A DNA stretch of 64,000 nt from Neoarius graeffei (GCF_027579695.1 NC_083577.1:36239698-36303697), one strand, 5' to 3'. Shown: positions 1 through 10,275, numbered from the stretch's first letter. Notes: a model not told the origin generated them from the sequence alone. Translations and numbers: made by a program.

Positions 1-26
1 AAATACAATGAAAAGTACTTTTCCAG

Positions 27-428
27 TCTCACCTGTGAAAGGTGATCTCGTTTGGATGGCAAACCTGTTGGTACAGTTAAACGCAGCTAATCTTTATTCT
101 CCGCTTTGACCTATCCAATATGGTGGCGAGGATGATGTATGATTCTACGCGGAAGGCGGCGTCTTTAATGGTCCAGAATAAATTGAATGCTACACGTTGA
201 TGGATTAATTTGTTGTTTCTCACCTGTGAAAGGTAATCCCATGTGATCTCGTTTGGACGGTAAACCTGTTGGTACAGTTAAACGCAGCACATGAATCTTT
301 ATTCTCCGCTTTGACCTATCCAATATGGCGGCGAGGATGACGTATGATTCTACGCGGAAGGCGGCATCTTTAATGGTCTTTAATGGTCCGGAATAAATTG
401 AATGCTACACGTTGATGGATTAATTTGC
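27..428. repeat. two-copy direct repeat with promoter-like motifs
   Basis: Two imperfect copies of about 190-210 bp lie head to tail (27-217 and 218-428). Each carries CCAAT next to AATATGGYGGCG (YY1-like) and a GATGAYGTA half-CRE-like site. Copy 2 has small extra insertions and an internal duplication of CTTTAATGGT. A donor-like AG/GTGAGA follows at about 484. This combination is typical of housekeeping promoters, so the block may be a duplicated promoter of a gene outside the window or the 5' end of a mobile element. No coding exon is attached to it here. Confidence 0.5.
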
Positions 429-739
429 TCTTCTACGCCCTTTTTGAGGAATGTATTGTCGGACTTAAACCAACATCTGAAGAGGTGAGATCGCTCCTTT
501 TTTTCCCTATTTTTGCTGGCGGGATTGACTCTGCCCTAAGGGCAGAGTTTCTCTTTCTCTCTCACTTTGCACCATTACACAATAAATATTCACAGTGAAA
601 ATATTTTGTAAGCGCGTTTCATGAACCAAGTTATAGGATTTGTTGACAACTCGCATCGAGTTCGTTACACTTCTACCCGGCGTGAAGCACTCACAGTCAT
701 GTGGTTGTGACGTCATCATAAACAAATCCATTCTACTCA
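429..739. other. non-coding stretch with 21-bp palindrome and CRE site
   Basis: No gene seen. A perfect 21-nt palindrome (arms ACTCTGCCCT and AGGGCAGAGT) lies at 528-548, followed by a CT-rich tract. A full CRE octamer TGACGTCA is at about 709-716. Short open frames on both strands have no recognisable product. Confidence 0.4.
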
Positions 740-906
740 TCCAAACGACTTCACAACGGCAACGTTGCCAGATCTTTCCACTCTGGAACCCGTTCTCAAA
801 AAGATTGCGTTTTGGGCACCCAAAACGCCGGTGCCGTGTGGACGCCAGGCCTAAACGATAAGCAATTGTATCGGAGTCACCTGAATCCGTTGCCGTGTGG
901 ACAGGG
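740..906. mobile_element. old DNA-transposon-like repeat fragment
   Basis: The stretch resembles a dispersed fish repeat whose hallmark phrases are AAAACGCCGG and CCGTGTGGAC, the latter occurring twice (about 833 and 893). No terminal inverted repeats or target duplication could be fixed, so superfamily assignment is not supported. Confidence 0.3.
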
Positions 907-907
907 C

Positions 908-1392
908 CTAAGAGCATCTTAACTTGGAGAGAGAGTGCTCATTGTGATGCTCACTATACTATTTAATGACGATCTTTGTGCTATGATGCTTTTGGGAAAC
1001 TGCACTGGTCTGAACTGACAGGACGTCTATAGTAACTCAAATAAGCACTCTACGAACATGGTAAGCAGAAAATCATCTCAGAATGCACAACATTCTGGGT
1101 GAGTCTGTGCCCCTGATAGGCTCAGATTTCTGTTCTTGACTGACAAGAATGGAACTCAATGTGGTCTACTGTTGTAGCCCATCCACTTCAATGCCAGTGT
1201 TTTGTGCATGCTGAGATGCTTTTCTGCTCAGCGTGGTTGTAAAGAGTGATTATATGAGTTACTATATCCTTCCTGGCAGCTCAAACCAATCTGTACAGAG
1301 TTTCCCAGAAGCACCGTAACACAAAGATCATCGTTAAATGGTAGCGCGAACATCACAATGAACACTCTCTCTTCTAGTTAAGATGCTCTTAG
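908..1392. mobile_element. palindromic MITE with long terminal inverted repeats
   Basis: The ends CTAAGAGCATCTTAACT (908-924) and its complement (1376-1392) are perfect inverted repeats. The similarity continues inward for more than 100 bp per arm (GAGAGAGTG, ATCTTTGTG and GGGAAACTGC on the left have inverted partners on the right). No coding potential. This is a non-autonomous DNA transposon. A clear target-site duplication was not found, so the superfamily is open. Confidence 0.7.
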
Positions 1393-1394
1393 CG

Positions 1395-1815
1395 TTAAGA
1401 GGCTTTTGGGAAACCCACCCCTGGCCATTTTCCTCTGACCTCTCTTATCAACAAGGCGTTTCCACCCACAGAATTGTCGCTCACTCAATGTTTTTTGTTT
1501 TTCACACCATTCTGTGTAAACTCTAGAGACTGTTGTATGTGAAAACCCCAGGATGTCAGCAGTTCCTGAAATACTCAAACTAGTCCATCTGGCACCAACA
1601 ACCATGCCATGATCAAAGACACAGAGATCATGATTTTTTTTCTTCATCTGATATTTGATGTGAACATAAATTGAAGCTCATGATCTGTATCTGCATGAGT
1701 TCTTTATGCATTGCACTGTTACCACACAACTGATTGATTAAATAACTACGTGAATGTGCCGGTGTACAGTTGTTCTCAATAAAATGGACCATGAGTGTAT
1801 AGACCTGCATTTTGT
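1395..1815 (-). pseudogene. Tc1/mariner transposase, N-terminal fragment
   Basis: Read on the minus strand, a short frame gives a helix-turn-helix region with FDHGMVVGARW, SISGTADILGFSHTTVSRVY and TEWCEKQKT, followed by KRLVDKRGQRKMAR. This is the N-terminal paired-like DNA-binding part of a Tc1-like transposase. The catalytic DDE part is missing: homology stops at about 1396, next to the MITE at 908-1392. The 5' flank to about 1815 looks like the element's own non-coding end (AATAAAATGGACCATGAGTG on +). A dead fragment. Confidence 0.7.
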
Positions 1816-2107
1816 CTAAGATTTCACAGTAGTTCAATGGTTAGGCCTGGGATTTTACATATCCATTTTGAAATTTCACAACTGGTTTAGGTTTGTTAGA
1901 AGTACGAAATAAAATTTGAATATTAGGCAAAGTAACTACTAATTAGTTTAATGCATCATTTTATCAGGTGAAAATAAGTTTATTAAAAAGTTCTATATCA
2001 ATTGAACACACACACACAAAAACACCCCACAGACAAATAAATACAAACTGGAAGTTTGTGTGTGTGTGTTTTAAATTAATGCTTGTGCATTTGCATATAA
2101 CCAGAAA
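1816..2107. other. AT-rich spacer, no gene seen
   Basis: AT-rich DNA with two short (CA)n/(GT)n tracts near 2009-2020 and 2058-2070. Nothing coding or recognisable. Confidence 0.4.
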
Positions 2108-2445
2108 AAGAAGCCTTTATTTGTCATGTGTACACTCAAGCACAGTGAAATTCCTCCTCTGCATTTAACCCATGTGAAGCAGTGAATACACACACACACA
2201 CACACACGCAATGAGCGTGCACACATACCCAGAGCAGTGGGCGGCTATGCTACAGCATTCGGGAAGTAGTTGGGCTTAGGTGCCTTGCTCAAGGGCACTT
2301 TTGCCATGATACAGAGAGAGGGAAAAGCACTGTTCACATGCACTCAACCCCCTTCATATTTTTTCTGCCAGTCCATGAATCAAACCGGTGACCCTTTGGG
2401 CCCAATGCTGCTTCTTTAACCTTCAGGCCATGGCTGCCCACACCA
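2108..2445 (-). mobile_element. tRNA-derived SINE (second family), minus strand
   Basis: On the minus strand the head at about 2445 reads GGCCATGGCCTGAAGG-like box A and GGTCACCGGTTTGATTC box B, the internal Pol III promoter of a tRNA-derived SINE. The body has the conserved CAAGGCACCTAAGCCC stretch and the tail ends in TTTGTCATGTGTACACTCAAG on +. A (CA)n tract interrupts the body at 2188-2207. A relative with the same 3' body lies at 27430-27640 on +. Confidence 0.6.
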
Positions 2446-2504
2446 TGCACTTCTATTAGACTTACTATAAAGAAGAATTAAAAATGATAAATGATATAAA
2501 ATCC

Positions 2505-2743
2505 GGGCACTCCGGTTTCCCTCCACAGTCCAAAGACATGCAGGTTAGGTTAACTGGTGACTCTAAATTGACCGTAGGTGTGAATGTGAGTGCAAATGGG
2601 TGTCTGTGTCTATGTGTCAGCCCTGTGATGACCTGGCGACTTGTGTACCCCGCCTTTCGCCCGTAGTCAGCTGGGATAGGCTCCAGCTTGCCTGCGACCC
2701 TGTAGAACAGGATAAAGCGGCTAGAGATAATGAGATGAGATGA
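2505..2743 (+). mobile_element. 5'-truncated SINE (GATGA-tailed family)
   Basis: It lacks the tRNA-like head and begins inside the body at CTCCGGTTTCCC. The rest matches the family seen complete at 29646-30018. Flanks GATATAAAATCC (2493-2504) and GATATCAAATCC (2744-2755) are a 12-bp target-site duplication with one mismatch. The truncation therefore happened at insertion, as expected for LINE-machinery retroposition. Confidence 0.8.
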
Positions 2744-2755
2744 GATATCAAATCC

Positions 2756-3520
2756 ATATTTGTCATGACCACAATTTGTCTTTAAAACTGCACCATGCCT
2801 CTTAGGTTTAATTTTGTGCATTTTATAAGTAAATTGGCTAGTTAGTTTTTATGCATTTTAAAGAGCCTACCACAGTTCTTTTGGAGACTGTCCTATTTGC
2901 TTTTGTTTCTGCAGGTAAAATCACACAGGCTCCATTATACAATATTTTTATCTGTGAAGTGTTCTCATTTGTCATTGGTCATTATTACTATGAGAACTAA
3001 ACCTATGTCCTTACATTCACATGCTTGAGAAAACGTAACCACAAGTGATGATACAGCTTCAGGTGCAAGACTGGGGAATATTTTCTGACTGAAATACTGA
3101 GTAGCTTGGGTTTTTTTTCTTGGAAAGTGAAATTAATCTCTTCCTCTTCTCATACATACAGCTGTGTTATATAGTCCACATACGTTTTTGTGTGCGAGGC
3201 TACAACAGGTACAACAATTCTCAACTAATAGACTCCTCATGAGAAAGTCTTGATCCAAATTTTACTTAATTAATTTATATCTGAACATGTCTGTAACACC
3301 TAAAGACTTCTTTTAATGTTAGATCATCACAGCTCATCTCCACAGATTCACTTTTTTTTTTTTTTTTGCCATGGCTAGCAGTTTTGACAAATAAGCTAGA
3401 CTACATTTCTAGCTTTTATGTCAAGATATTAAACATAAAACATACATTCCTTTATAGGTATACAAGCTATTATAAGTCTAATATGATTCCATGATGCACA
3501 GCTTCTGAAATTGCAAATGA
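2756..3520. other. intergenic region upstream of TASL
   Basis: No gene or recognisable repeat. A T16 tract is at about 3352-3367. Moderately AT-rich single-copy-looking DNA that could contain distal TASL enhancers. Confidence 0.4.
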
Positions 3521-3523
3521 TTC

Positions 3524-3533
3524 TTTCACTTCC
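3524..3533 (-). promoter_or_regulatory. Ets-IRF composite element (EICE) upstream of TASL
   Basis: TTTCACTTCC on + is GGAAGTGAAA on -, an exact match to the PU.1-IRF composite consensus GGAANNGAAA. It lies 14 bp 5' of the TATA box of the TASL gene. PU.1/Spi-B with IRF4/IRF8 drive myeloid, B-cell and dendritic-cell genes, the cells where mammalian TASL is expressed. The match is seen; the binding is inferred. Confidence 0.6.
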
Positions 3534-3546
3534 TCATGTAGCATGG

Positions 3547-3583
3547 TATAAAAACCGATAGAGAGGGGTAATAGTTTCACTCC
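3547..3583 (+). promoter_or_regulatory. TASL core promoter: TATA box and initiator
   Basis: TATAAAAA at 3547-3554 is followed by TCACTCC at 3577-3583, a perfect YYANWYY initiator. The presumed +1 A at 3579 is 32 nt from the first T of the TATA box, the canonical spacing. The downstream exon and GT-AG intron agree with this start. Confidence 0.7.
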
Positions 3584-3659
3584 ACCTCTCATACAATCAA
3601 GGCAGACACACACTGCAGTCACACACAGCATTACCCAATCTTTACAATCGCAACAGCAG
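3579..3659 (+). other. tasl: TASL non-coding exon 1
   Basis: Predicted 81-nt 5' UTR exon from the initiator to the donor CAG/GTGAGC. The intron is only 91 bp (3660-3750) and ends with a pyrimidine-rich tract and TTTTCAATAG/G. There is no ATG-initiated frame in this exon that would replace the start in exon 2. Confidence 0.6.
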
Positions 3660-3752
3660 GTGAGCTTTAAACCAATCTGATATTACAGCAATAATGAAGG
3701 AGTTACAGATTGATTAGCTAATAATTTCTTTGTGTGTGTATTTTCAATAGGG

Positions 3753-4550
3753 ATGCTGTGTGAAAGTAGGTTATGGCATATGACTTTTTGCTCTGACTCT
3801 GAGTGTATGGATCCTCCTACTTGCCACTCAGTCACTGCTCCTAAAACTCCTCCACTGACCACCAGCTTGTCAGCACAAATTGAAGTTCCAGTCCATTGCT
3901 CTCCCAGCAGCCCTTCTCAAGAGCTCCAGACCCAGCATGGCAACTCTCAGCCTCTTTCTGCACCCCTGGATTGCCGAAATCTTTCTCCAGGCATGGGCAT
4001 CCCTGGCCGAGCACCATCTCCAGGAACAGAGGCCTTTCTAGTGCCCCCCAGTTGCCACAGTATCTGCCAGCACTACAATGATCTATACATTGCTGGAGGC
4101 CAGGTGTTGCCTCTCAGTCCAGGTGCAGGCAATCCAGAAGGCAGTTCCTTGCAGGACCCACTCCCTGGGCCTTTCCTGCTTTCCAGAGATGTTCCTCCCC
4201 CCTCCCTTCTTCCTCCTCTACTCCCTGAACATAAGAATTCCAAACGCTGGAGAGAGGGCAGTCTGCGTGAACGTCTCTCTTTGCTGCAGGATGGTCGTCC
4301 ACTTTCTAACTCAGAACTGAACGGCTACCTGGAGCAGAAACTGCTGGAGCTGTACACAGAGTATCTGACTGAGGGTCCTATCCTGGCATCTGAGATAGAG
4401 CAGATCACGCTACAGCTGAGCCGAGAGCACAAGCTGGAGACGGGGCAGGTCAAAGACATGCTTCTCAGCTGCCTGCTGAAGGCCACTAGCAGCCAACAGT
4501 CCAGCGAGTTCAGTACACCAATGCTGCAGATCTCTACCCAGACAAAGTGA
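3753..4550 (+). CDS. tasl: TASL-like adaptor (TLR adaptor interacting with SLC15A4 on the lysosome)
   Basis: A 265-aa single-exon reading frame. In mammals TASL binds the lysosomal transporter SLC15A4 and, when its pLxIS motif is phosphorylated, recruits IRF5 downstream of TLR7/8/9. Seen here: a short N-terminus beginning MLCES (mammalian TASL begins MLSEG); the conserved block VPPSCHSICQHYNDLYIAGG at residues 98-116; GYLEQKLLELYTEYL at 191-205; a helix QITLQLSREHKLET at 217-230; and near the end STPMLQIS, giving the pLxIS motif at 257-261 with acceptor Ser261. The middle (residues 20-95, 120-160) is Pro/Ser-rich and probably disordered. The length is a little under the human protein (about 300 aa). 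I chose the ATG at 3753 because it follows the splice acceptor at 3750 by 2 nt and gives the TASL-like N-terminus; the frame is open upstream, but only within the intron. No transmembrane segment. Identification is from recalled family motifs. Confidence 0.9.
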   Translation: MLCESRLWHMTFCSDSECMDPPTCHSVTAPKTPPLTTSLSAQIEVPVHCSPSSPSQELQTQHGNSQPLSAPLDCRNLSPGMGIPGRAPSPGTEAFLVPPSCHSICQHYNDLYIAGGQVLPLSPGAGNPEGSSLQDPLPGPFLLSRDVPPPSLLPPLLPEHKNSKRWREGSLRERLSLLQDGRPLSNSELNGYLEQKLLELYTEYLTEGPILASEIEQITLQLSREHKLETGQVKDMLLSCLLKATSSQQSSEFSTPMLQISTQTK

Positions 4551-4698
4551 AAAGGATAGAGAGAATGTGGAAAAGTGTGTGTGTGTGTGTTTGGGGGGAC
4601 AACACAGTGATGGGAAGTTATAGAGCTAGAATGAGAAGAAAATGTGTGTAAATTCTTTCAGTTATACACTTAATGTGTATTATAGAAAAAAGTGTGAC

Positions 4699-4704
4699 AT
4701 TAAA
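4699..4704 (+). terminator. possible TASL polyadenylation signal (ATTAAA)
   Basis: ATTAAA, the commonest variant poly(A) hexamer, lies 149 nt after the stop codon in an AT-rich 3' region with a (GT)n tract. No canonical AATAAA was seen closer. 3' end not otherwise supported. Confidence 0.35.
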
Positions 4705-5929
4705 TACATTTTAGTGGCAACTTTGAAAAAATTTTGATGTTAAAAAACAGGAAAAAGTTGAAGGAAATGTGACTAAAAAACAAGGAATCAAAATATTAAT
4801 TATACAAAATGTGACACAGTTGAATATATTTCCTTGGTAAGTCAGGAAGTGAATGTAAGATGACAGCCCTCTAATTTCAATCATAATTGTATATGAAAAT
4901 AATTATTTCCATAATTTCACTGAACTGAATTCACTGAATTTTGCTGATGGACTGGAATCCTATTCAGGGCATATTCCTTTGTCACATCCAGTGTTCCCAG
5001 GATGGGATACTTCACAGCCCTGACCAGCATATACTGATTAATGAAGATGAATGAATGAATTTTGCTGAACTTTTCATAGACTTTCTAATGCTTTAAGCCA
5101 CTCATATCTCCAAACTGGCCGAGAAGCATCATATCTGCATGTGACCATGTTTGTTCTCCAAATACAGTTCTGACTCTGTTTTCACTTACTACTGTGTTTG
5201 GATTAAAATGCTATTCACACTCATTCAGTCTATCTCTATTCATCATTCCAGATAATTTCTACATTAATTTCTTATTTCTGACTAAAAGCTAAAATGGATT
5301 TCATCTACAAAACTAAATCAGTATTTTACAAACATATACATTATTCTATCTACTTATGCTATTTGTAAGTAATAGAGGGAGTAATAGTCTGGGATGAAGT
5401 GAAGGTAAGAGAAATCATAGTTGACTCCTGTCAGTCTCTCCACCAGCATTTTCCCTCTCGGTGGACATCGAGAGAGAGAGAGACTTCACCTGTATTATGA
5501 CCTGCAGAGCTTCGGCCTCTGGTCAATCATTATCATAAATATGAATCCATCCCACATACCACTCTAAGAGGTTTTACACTAAAATAGTGTATAAAAGCAT
5601 TTATAAAAACTTTCATATTATTGGCCAACCCAGGACCTCCTCAGTAATTCTTTTCCAATAACATCACACCCTGAAGTGTTTTATTTTTACTGCCCTAGTG
5701 CCAGAAAACTTTCCCATGGAGGAAAATTTACTGTCCAATTCAAAGCCTTGATCCCCAAAATTCCTTCTATAAAAGTTAAATTAACATCTACTTGCAGAAA
5801 ACTACACCATATTAATGGCAAAACATTTCCTTTGTTAAATAACACTTTATTAAACCTGTTTATTAGTAGTCTTAGATTTGTGGCGTGCCTACCATAGAAG
5901 TCTCTGTGAATGAGTTGTTACTATGCATC
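4705..5929. other. intergenic region after TASL, with decayed SINE tail
   Basis: No gene. At about 4945-5060 a decayed SINE 3' end is visible (TTCCCAGGATGGGATAC ... GAAGATGAATGAATGAAT), the common fish tail with TGAA repeats. The rest is AT-rich and unassigned. An AG-repeat lies at 5470-5483. Confidence 0.4.
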
Positions 5930-6250
5930 CATCCATTATCTATAACACTTATCTGTCAGTGTCGCAGAGGAAGCTGGAACCAATCCCAACTGACTTGGGA
6001 TGAGAATCGGGGTACACCCTGGGCAGGTCACCAATCTATCACAGGGCAAATAAAGAGATGAACAACCATTCACATTGACACCTATGGGCAATTTAGAGTA
6101 ACCAGTTGACCTAACCCACATCTTTGGACTGTGGGAGGAAACCGGAGCACCTGGAAAACCCAAACAAGCATGAGGAGAACATGCAAACTCCACACAGAAC
6201 CTTCTTGCTGTGAGGCGACAGTGCACCACTGTGCAGCTCCAAGTTGTGAT
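5930..6250 (-). mobile_element. diverged SINE of the GATGA-tailed family, minus strand
   Basis: The diagnostic body blocks are recognisable in reverse orientation: GGGGTACACCCTGG, CAATTTAGAGTAACCAGTTGACC, CTTTGGACTGTGGGAGGAAACCGGAG and AACATGCAAACTCCACACAGAA, with the tRNA-like head towards 6235. It is clearly more diverged than the copies at 29.6, 31.7 and 44.0 kb, so it is older. Confidence 0.75.
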
Positions 6251-6264
6251 TATGTTTACAATAA

Positions 6265-6399
6265 ACATTTGGTGGCTCTTTTATCCAAAGGGACTTACTT
6301 TTGAGACAAACTACAAGTGAGCAGGTGAGGGTTAAATACCCAGCATGGCAGCTTGGGCATGCTGGGATTTGAACTCACAACCTTCCTTTGGAAGGCATT
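6265..6399. repeat. dispersed fish repeat fragment
   Basis: The phrases CTTTTATCCAAAGGGACTTAC and GCTGGGATTTGAACTCACAACC belong to a widespread short interspersed repeat of fish genomes, with a tRNA-like box B-like motif in the second phrase. No ends fixed. It abuts the LTR element at 6405. Confidence 0.45.
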
Positions 6400-6404
6400 G
6401 TTTG

Positions 6405-6968
6405 TGTTTTGCTGGGATTCAAACCCGGGTTGCTGGCGTGATAATCCAGCAAACCCCCACTAGGCCACCAGGGGGATGACTCAAGTGCAGAGGCGTGAGG
6501 CGAAAGTAGAGTATCAAAAACAGTTTATTTACACTATATACAGTCCAAAGGAAAATCCAAAAGCTCAGAAGATGTACAAAAAACAAAAATATCCAAAGAG
6601 TCAAAGTCCAAAATCCAACTAAGAAAAGAAGAGGCAAAAACTCAAACGCTCAGAAGATCAAAAGGTCAAAACAAAATCCACAAAATCCAAAAGAAAGAAG
6701 CAAAAACCAAGAATACAAAGACACAGGCAAGGTACATGGGACAGAGGGAACTAGCACTAACAGCATAGCATAGGAAAAAGACTCCATGACAAGGGAACAA
6801 ACAGAGGGGTATATATATACACACACTAATTAAGGAACAGGGCGGGGCAGGAAACAGGCAATGAAGACAAACACAAAAACACAGTGGCGGCCTCTAGAGG
6901 CCAAAACAAACATGACACGATGGAAATAACAGTGGCCTCTAGAGGCCAAAACAGTCCCAGTCCTAACA
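6405..6968 (-). repeat. LTR (left copy) of the gypsy element
   Basis: Left long terminal repeat (3' LTR for the minus-oriented element), ending AGTCCTAACA. It matches the right copy with few substitutions and a few small length differences. Contains GGCCTCTAGAGGCC palindromes in duplicate near its inner end. Confidence 0.9.
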
Positions 6969-9534
6969 GGACCCCCCCCTCTAGGAGCGTCTCCTGACGT
7001 TCCCAGGGCGATCCGGATGGGCCGAATGGAAGTCCCGGCATAGTCCTTTATCTAGAACGTCCCAGGCGGGGACCCAACAGCATTCCTCAGGGCCATAGCC
7101 CTCCCAATCTACTAGATATTGAAGCCCGCCGCGGACCCGGCGGGAATCAAGCAGGCGATGCACGGTGAACACAGTCTGACCCTGGAAGATGCGGGGGGGT
7201 TCCTAGGGGCAGGGGCATACGTGGACATCAGTACGGGCCGCAACAGGGAAACATGGAATGTGGGGTTGATCCTCAGAGTCCGGGGCAACTGGAGCCAGTA
7301 GGCAACAGGGTTCACCCTGCGCACCACCTTGAAGGGGCCAATGTAGCGAGGAGCAAGCTTGCGGTTCTCCACCCACAGCGGAAGGTCCTTAGTGGACAGC
7401 CAAACCCGCTGCCCAGGGCGGAAAGCATGGGCAGGTCTTCTATGGCGGTTGGCCTGAGTCTGGTTGGTTCTGGAGGTCTGGATGAGGGTCTTCCTGACCT
7501 TGCTCCAGGTCTTGCGACACCGTCTCACATATTGGTTGACTGAGGGCACCCCCGCATCCTCCTCCTGGTCCGGGAACAGAGGTGGCTGGAACCTGAATTG
7601 GCACTGGAATGGCGACAGCTTGGTGGCCGATGACTGCAGGGTGTTGTGGGCATACTCTGCCCATGGCAGCCAGGTGCTCCACGATGTCGGGTTATCCATA
7701 GCCAGGCCTCACAGGGTGGTTTCCAGGTCCTGGTTGAGCCTCTCCGTCTGGCCATTGGACTATGGGTGAAACCCAGAGGAGAGGCTGGCAGTGGCTCCGA
7801 TGACCTTGCAGAACCCGTGCCACACTCAGGAGGAGAACTGGGGCCCTCGGTCTGAGACGATGTCTTGCGGGAGACCAAAGACTCAGAAGACATGAGTGAA
7901 TAATAGTTTAGCAGTTTCAAGAGCAGAAGGGAGCTTGCACAGTGGTAAAAAGCAGCAGGCCTTGGAGAATCTGTCAACTATGACCAATATGACAGTGTTA
8001 CTTTGTGACTCAGGGAGACCCGTGATGAAGTCGGTGCGGAGGAAGAACGGTGGCCCTGCTCTTGCTGAAAACTTCCTTGAGATCCCAGTACTCTGTGGGA
8101 ACTTGAGATAACTCGGTGAGATCAGGAGGCTCAGCAGGAGACACAGGAGAGCTAGAGAGCAGACAAGAGGCATAGCAAGCAGGACCCCACTCCACAACTT
8201 GGCTAGTGACCCAGTCTATACGAGGGTTGTGGCGGGTGAGCCAAGGAAGACCTAGAATAACTGGGAACTCAGGTGAAGGAATCGGGTGCAGGGATATTTC
8301 TTCCTTGTGACCTTGACACTGGAGGAAGACTGGAGAAGTAACTTGGGTGACTCTTCCATCACCTAACGCTTGGCCATCGAGGGCAGACACAGACAGTGGG
8401 ACTTCAAGAGGTGCAGTCGGGACATTGATGCTTTGGGCGAAGTGGATATCCATAAAGTTTCCAGCCGCCCCTGAGTCTAACAAGGCTTGACAAGAGTGGA
8501 CGGACTCACCCCAGGAGATGGAGACCGGGATGTAGATTCCTTGGCCAGGGAGTCCGGGAGAGAGGGTAGGCCCCGTCACAACCCTCCCTCGGCATGACGG
8601 GGCGGTCCTTTTCCCAAGAGCTAGGGACATGATGCTCGGAAGTGACCAGGCTTGCCACAGTAGATGCAGCACTTGTCCCTCCTTCTGCGCTCCCTCTCGG
8701 CTACAGAGAGACGAGTACGGCCAACTTGCATGGGCTCTGGACAGTCACTGGAGGAGGTAAATGGGCTCCATGTAGAGGCAGTGAGGCCGGGGAGACTCAG
8801 GACTTGGCGGCGTTCTCTAATCCTGTTGTCCAGACGAATAGCATGTGAGATCAGAGTTTCGAGGTCACTTGGGCATCCAATAGAGGCCAGGCTGTCTTTG
8901 ATGGGGTCAGACAAACCATGGTGAAAGGCTGAAACCAGGGCAGCCTCATTCCATCTGCTGACTGCTGCGAGCGTCCGGAACGATATAGCGTAGTCTGCGA
9001 CGCTTCCTCCTTGCCGGATGGACATGAGCTTTCTGGCTGCGTCGGTACTGATGTCCGCCTGGTCGAAGACCCAAAGCATCTCTTCAGTAAACAGTTCAAA
9101 ATCAGAGCACTCGGGTCCCCGTCTCTGCCAGATAGCTGTTGCCCAAGCTCGTGCCTTACCAGCTAACAAGGTTATCACAAAAGCGATCTTGCAGCGATCT
9201 GTAGTGTAGGTGGTAGGCTGGAGCTCAAAGGTGAGTTTGCACTGGGTAAAGAACTCCCAGCACTCACCGTGCTTGCCGTCATACCTCTGTGGTGCAGGAA
9301 GGCTGGGTTCACGAGATGAAGGAGACAGTGTGGCAGGAGGCACTGGATCAGGATATGCAGGCAGAGGTGTCAGCTGTGCCAGGGTTTTCCCAATTTGCTG
9401 AAGCAGTACCTCATGGTGAGCAAGGGCCTCACGTTGGCTTGTGAGCCAACATGAGCATCCATGGTCACTCCGAAGCATGTCAAAGCTGGCCAGGTAGACA
9501 GTTGAAGCAGCCTCTAGTCATGACGGAGTCTTTC

Positions 9535-10115
9535 TGTTAGGGTTTTGCTGGGATTCGAACCCGGGTTGCTGGCATGATAATCCAGCAAACCCCCACTAGG
9601 CCACCAGGGGGATGACTCAAGTGCAGAGGCGTGAGGCGAAAGTAGAGCATCAAAAACAGTTTATTTACACTATATACAGTCCAAAGGAAAAAACAAAAGG
9701 ATAATCCAAAAGCTCAGAAGATGTACAAAAAACAAAAATATCCAAAGGGTCAAAGTCCAAAATCCAACTAAGAAAAGAAGAGGCAAAAACTCAAACGCTC
9801 AGAAGATCAAAAGGTCAAAACAAAATCCACAAAGTCCAAAAGAAAGAAGCAAAAACCAAGAATACAAAGACACAGGCAAGGTACATGGGCCAGAGGGAAC
9901 TAGCACTAACAGCATAGCATAGGAAAAAGACTCCGTGACAAGGGAACAAACAGAGGGGTATATATACACACACTAATTAAGGAACAGGGCGGGGCAGGAA
10001 ACAGGCAATGAAGACAAACACAAAAACACAGTGGCGGCCTCTAGAGGCCAAAACAAACATGACACGATGAAAATAACAGCGGCCTCTAGAGGCCAAAACA
10101 GTCCCAGTCCTAACA
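9535..10115 (-). repeat. LTR (right copy) of the gypsy element
   Basis: Right long terminal repeat (5' LTR in element orientation), TGTTAGGG ... CCTAACA, followed by the GTTTG target duplication at 10116-10120. Both LTR copies carry the same duplicated GGCCTCTAGAGGCC palindrome. Confidence 0.9.
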
Positions 10116-10275
10116 GTTTGTGAGTGCAGTCATTGTCCTTTTTGTTTGTAATAAGCTTTTATGAGCTCTCAGCTTCAGAGATTTGTATGTTAGTAGCACT
10201 ACCTGAAAGGTTTATTCAACAGAGTCAATAGGATCCTACTGTATTTTATAAAATACTTTATAAAAGTAGTGATAT

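Larger units (their letters stand above)
6405..10115 (-). mobile_element. Ty3/gypsy LTR retrotransposon with chromodomain (fossil)
   Basis: A 3.7-kb element in minus orientation bounded by two LTRs of about 564 and 581 bp that start TG and end CA and share the short inverted ends TGTTAGG/CCTAACA. GTTTG flanks both sides as a 5-bp target-site duplication. Parts recognisable by homology, in element order: a gag region with a CCHC zinc knuckle (about 8621-9478), a retropepsin-like region with the LLDSGAAGNF motif (about 8010-8672), an integrase core ([12 protein letters not shown] and the following region, about 7440-8200) and a C-terminal chromodomain ([12 protein letters not shown], about 6981-7172). 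This is the chromovirus lineage of Ty3/gypsy. The element is broken, with several breaks, and cannot be autonomous. The LTRs are nearly identical, so insertion was geologically recent. Confidence 0.9.

Noticed and set aside
507-917. 136-aa minus-strand and 73-aa plus-strand proteins
   Set aside because: Lie over a dispersed repeat and a palindrome; no known motif and no promoter or splice support.
3896-4320. Small alternative frames overlapping TASL on both strands
   Set aside because: Shadows of the TASL coding frame in Pro/Ser-rich, GC-richer sequence, with no recognisable product.
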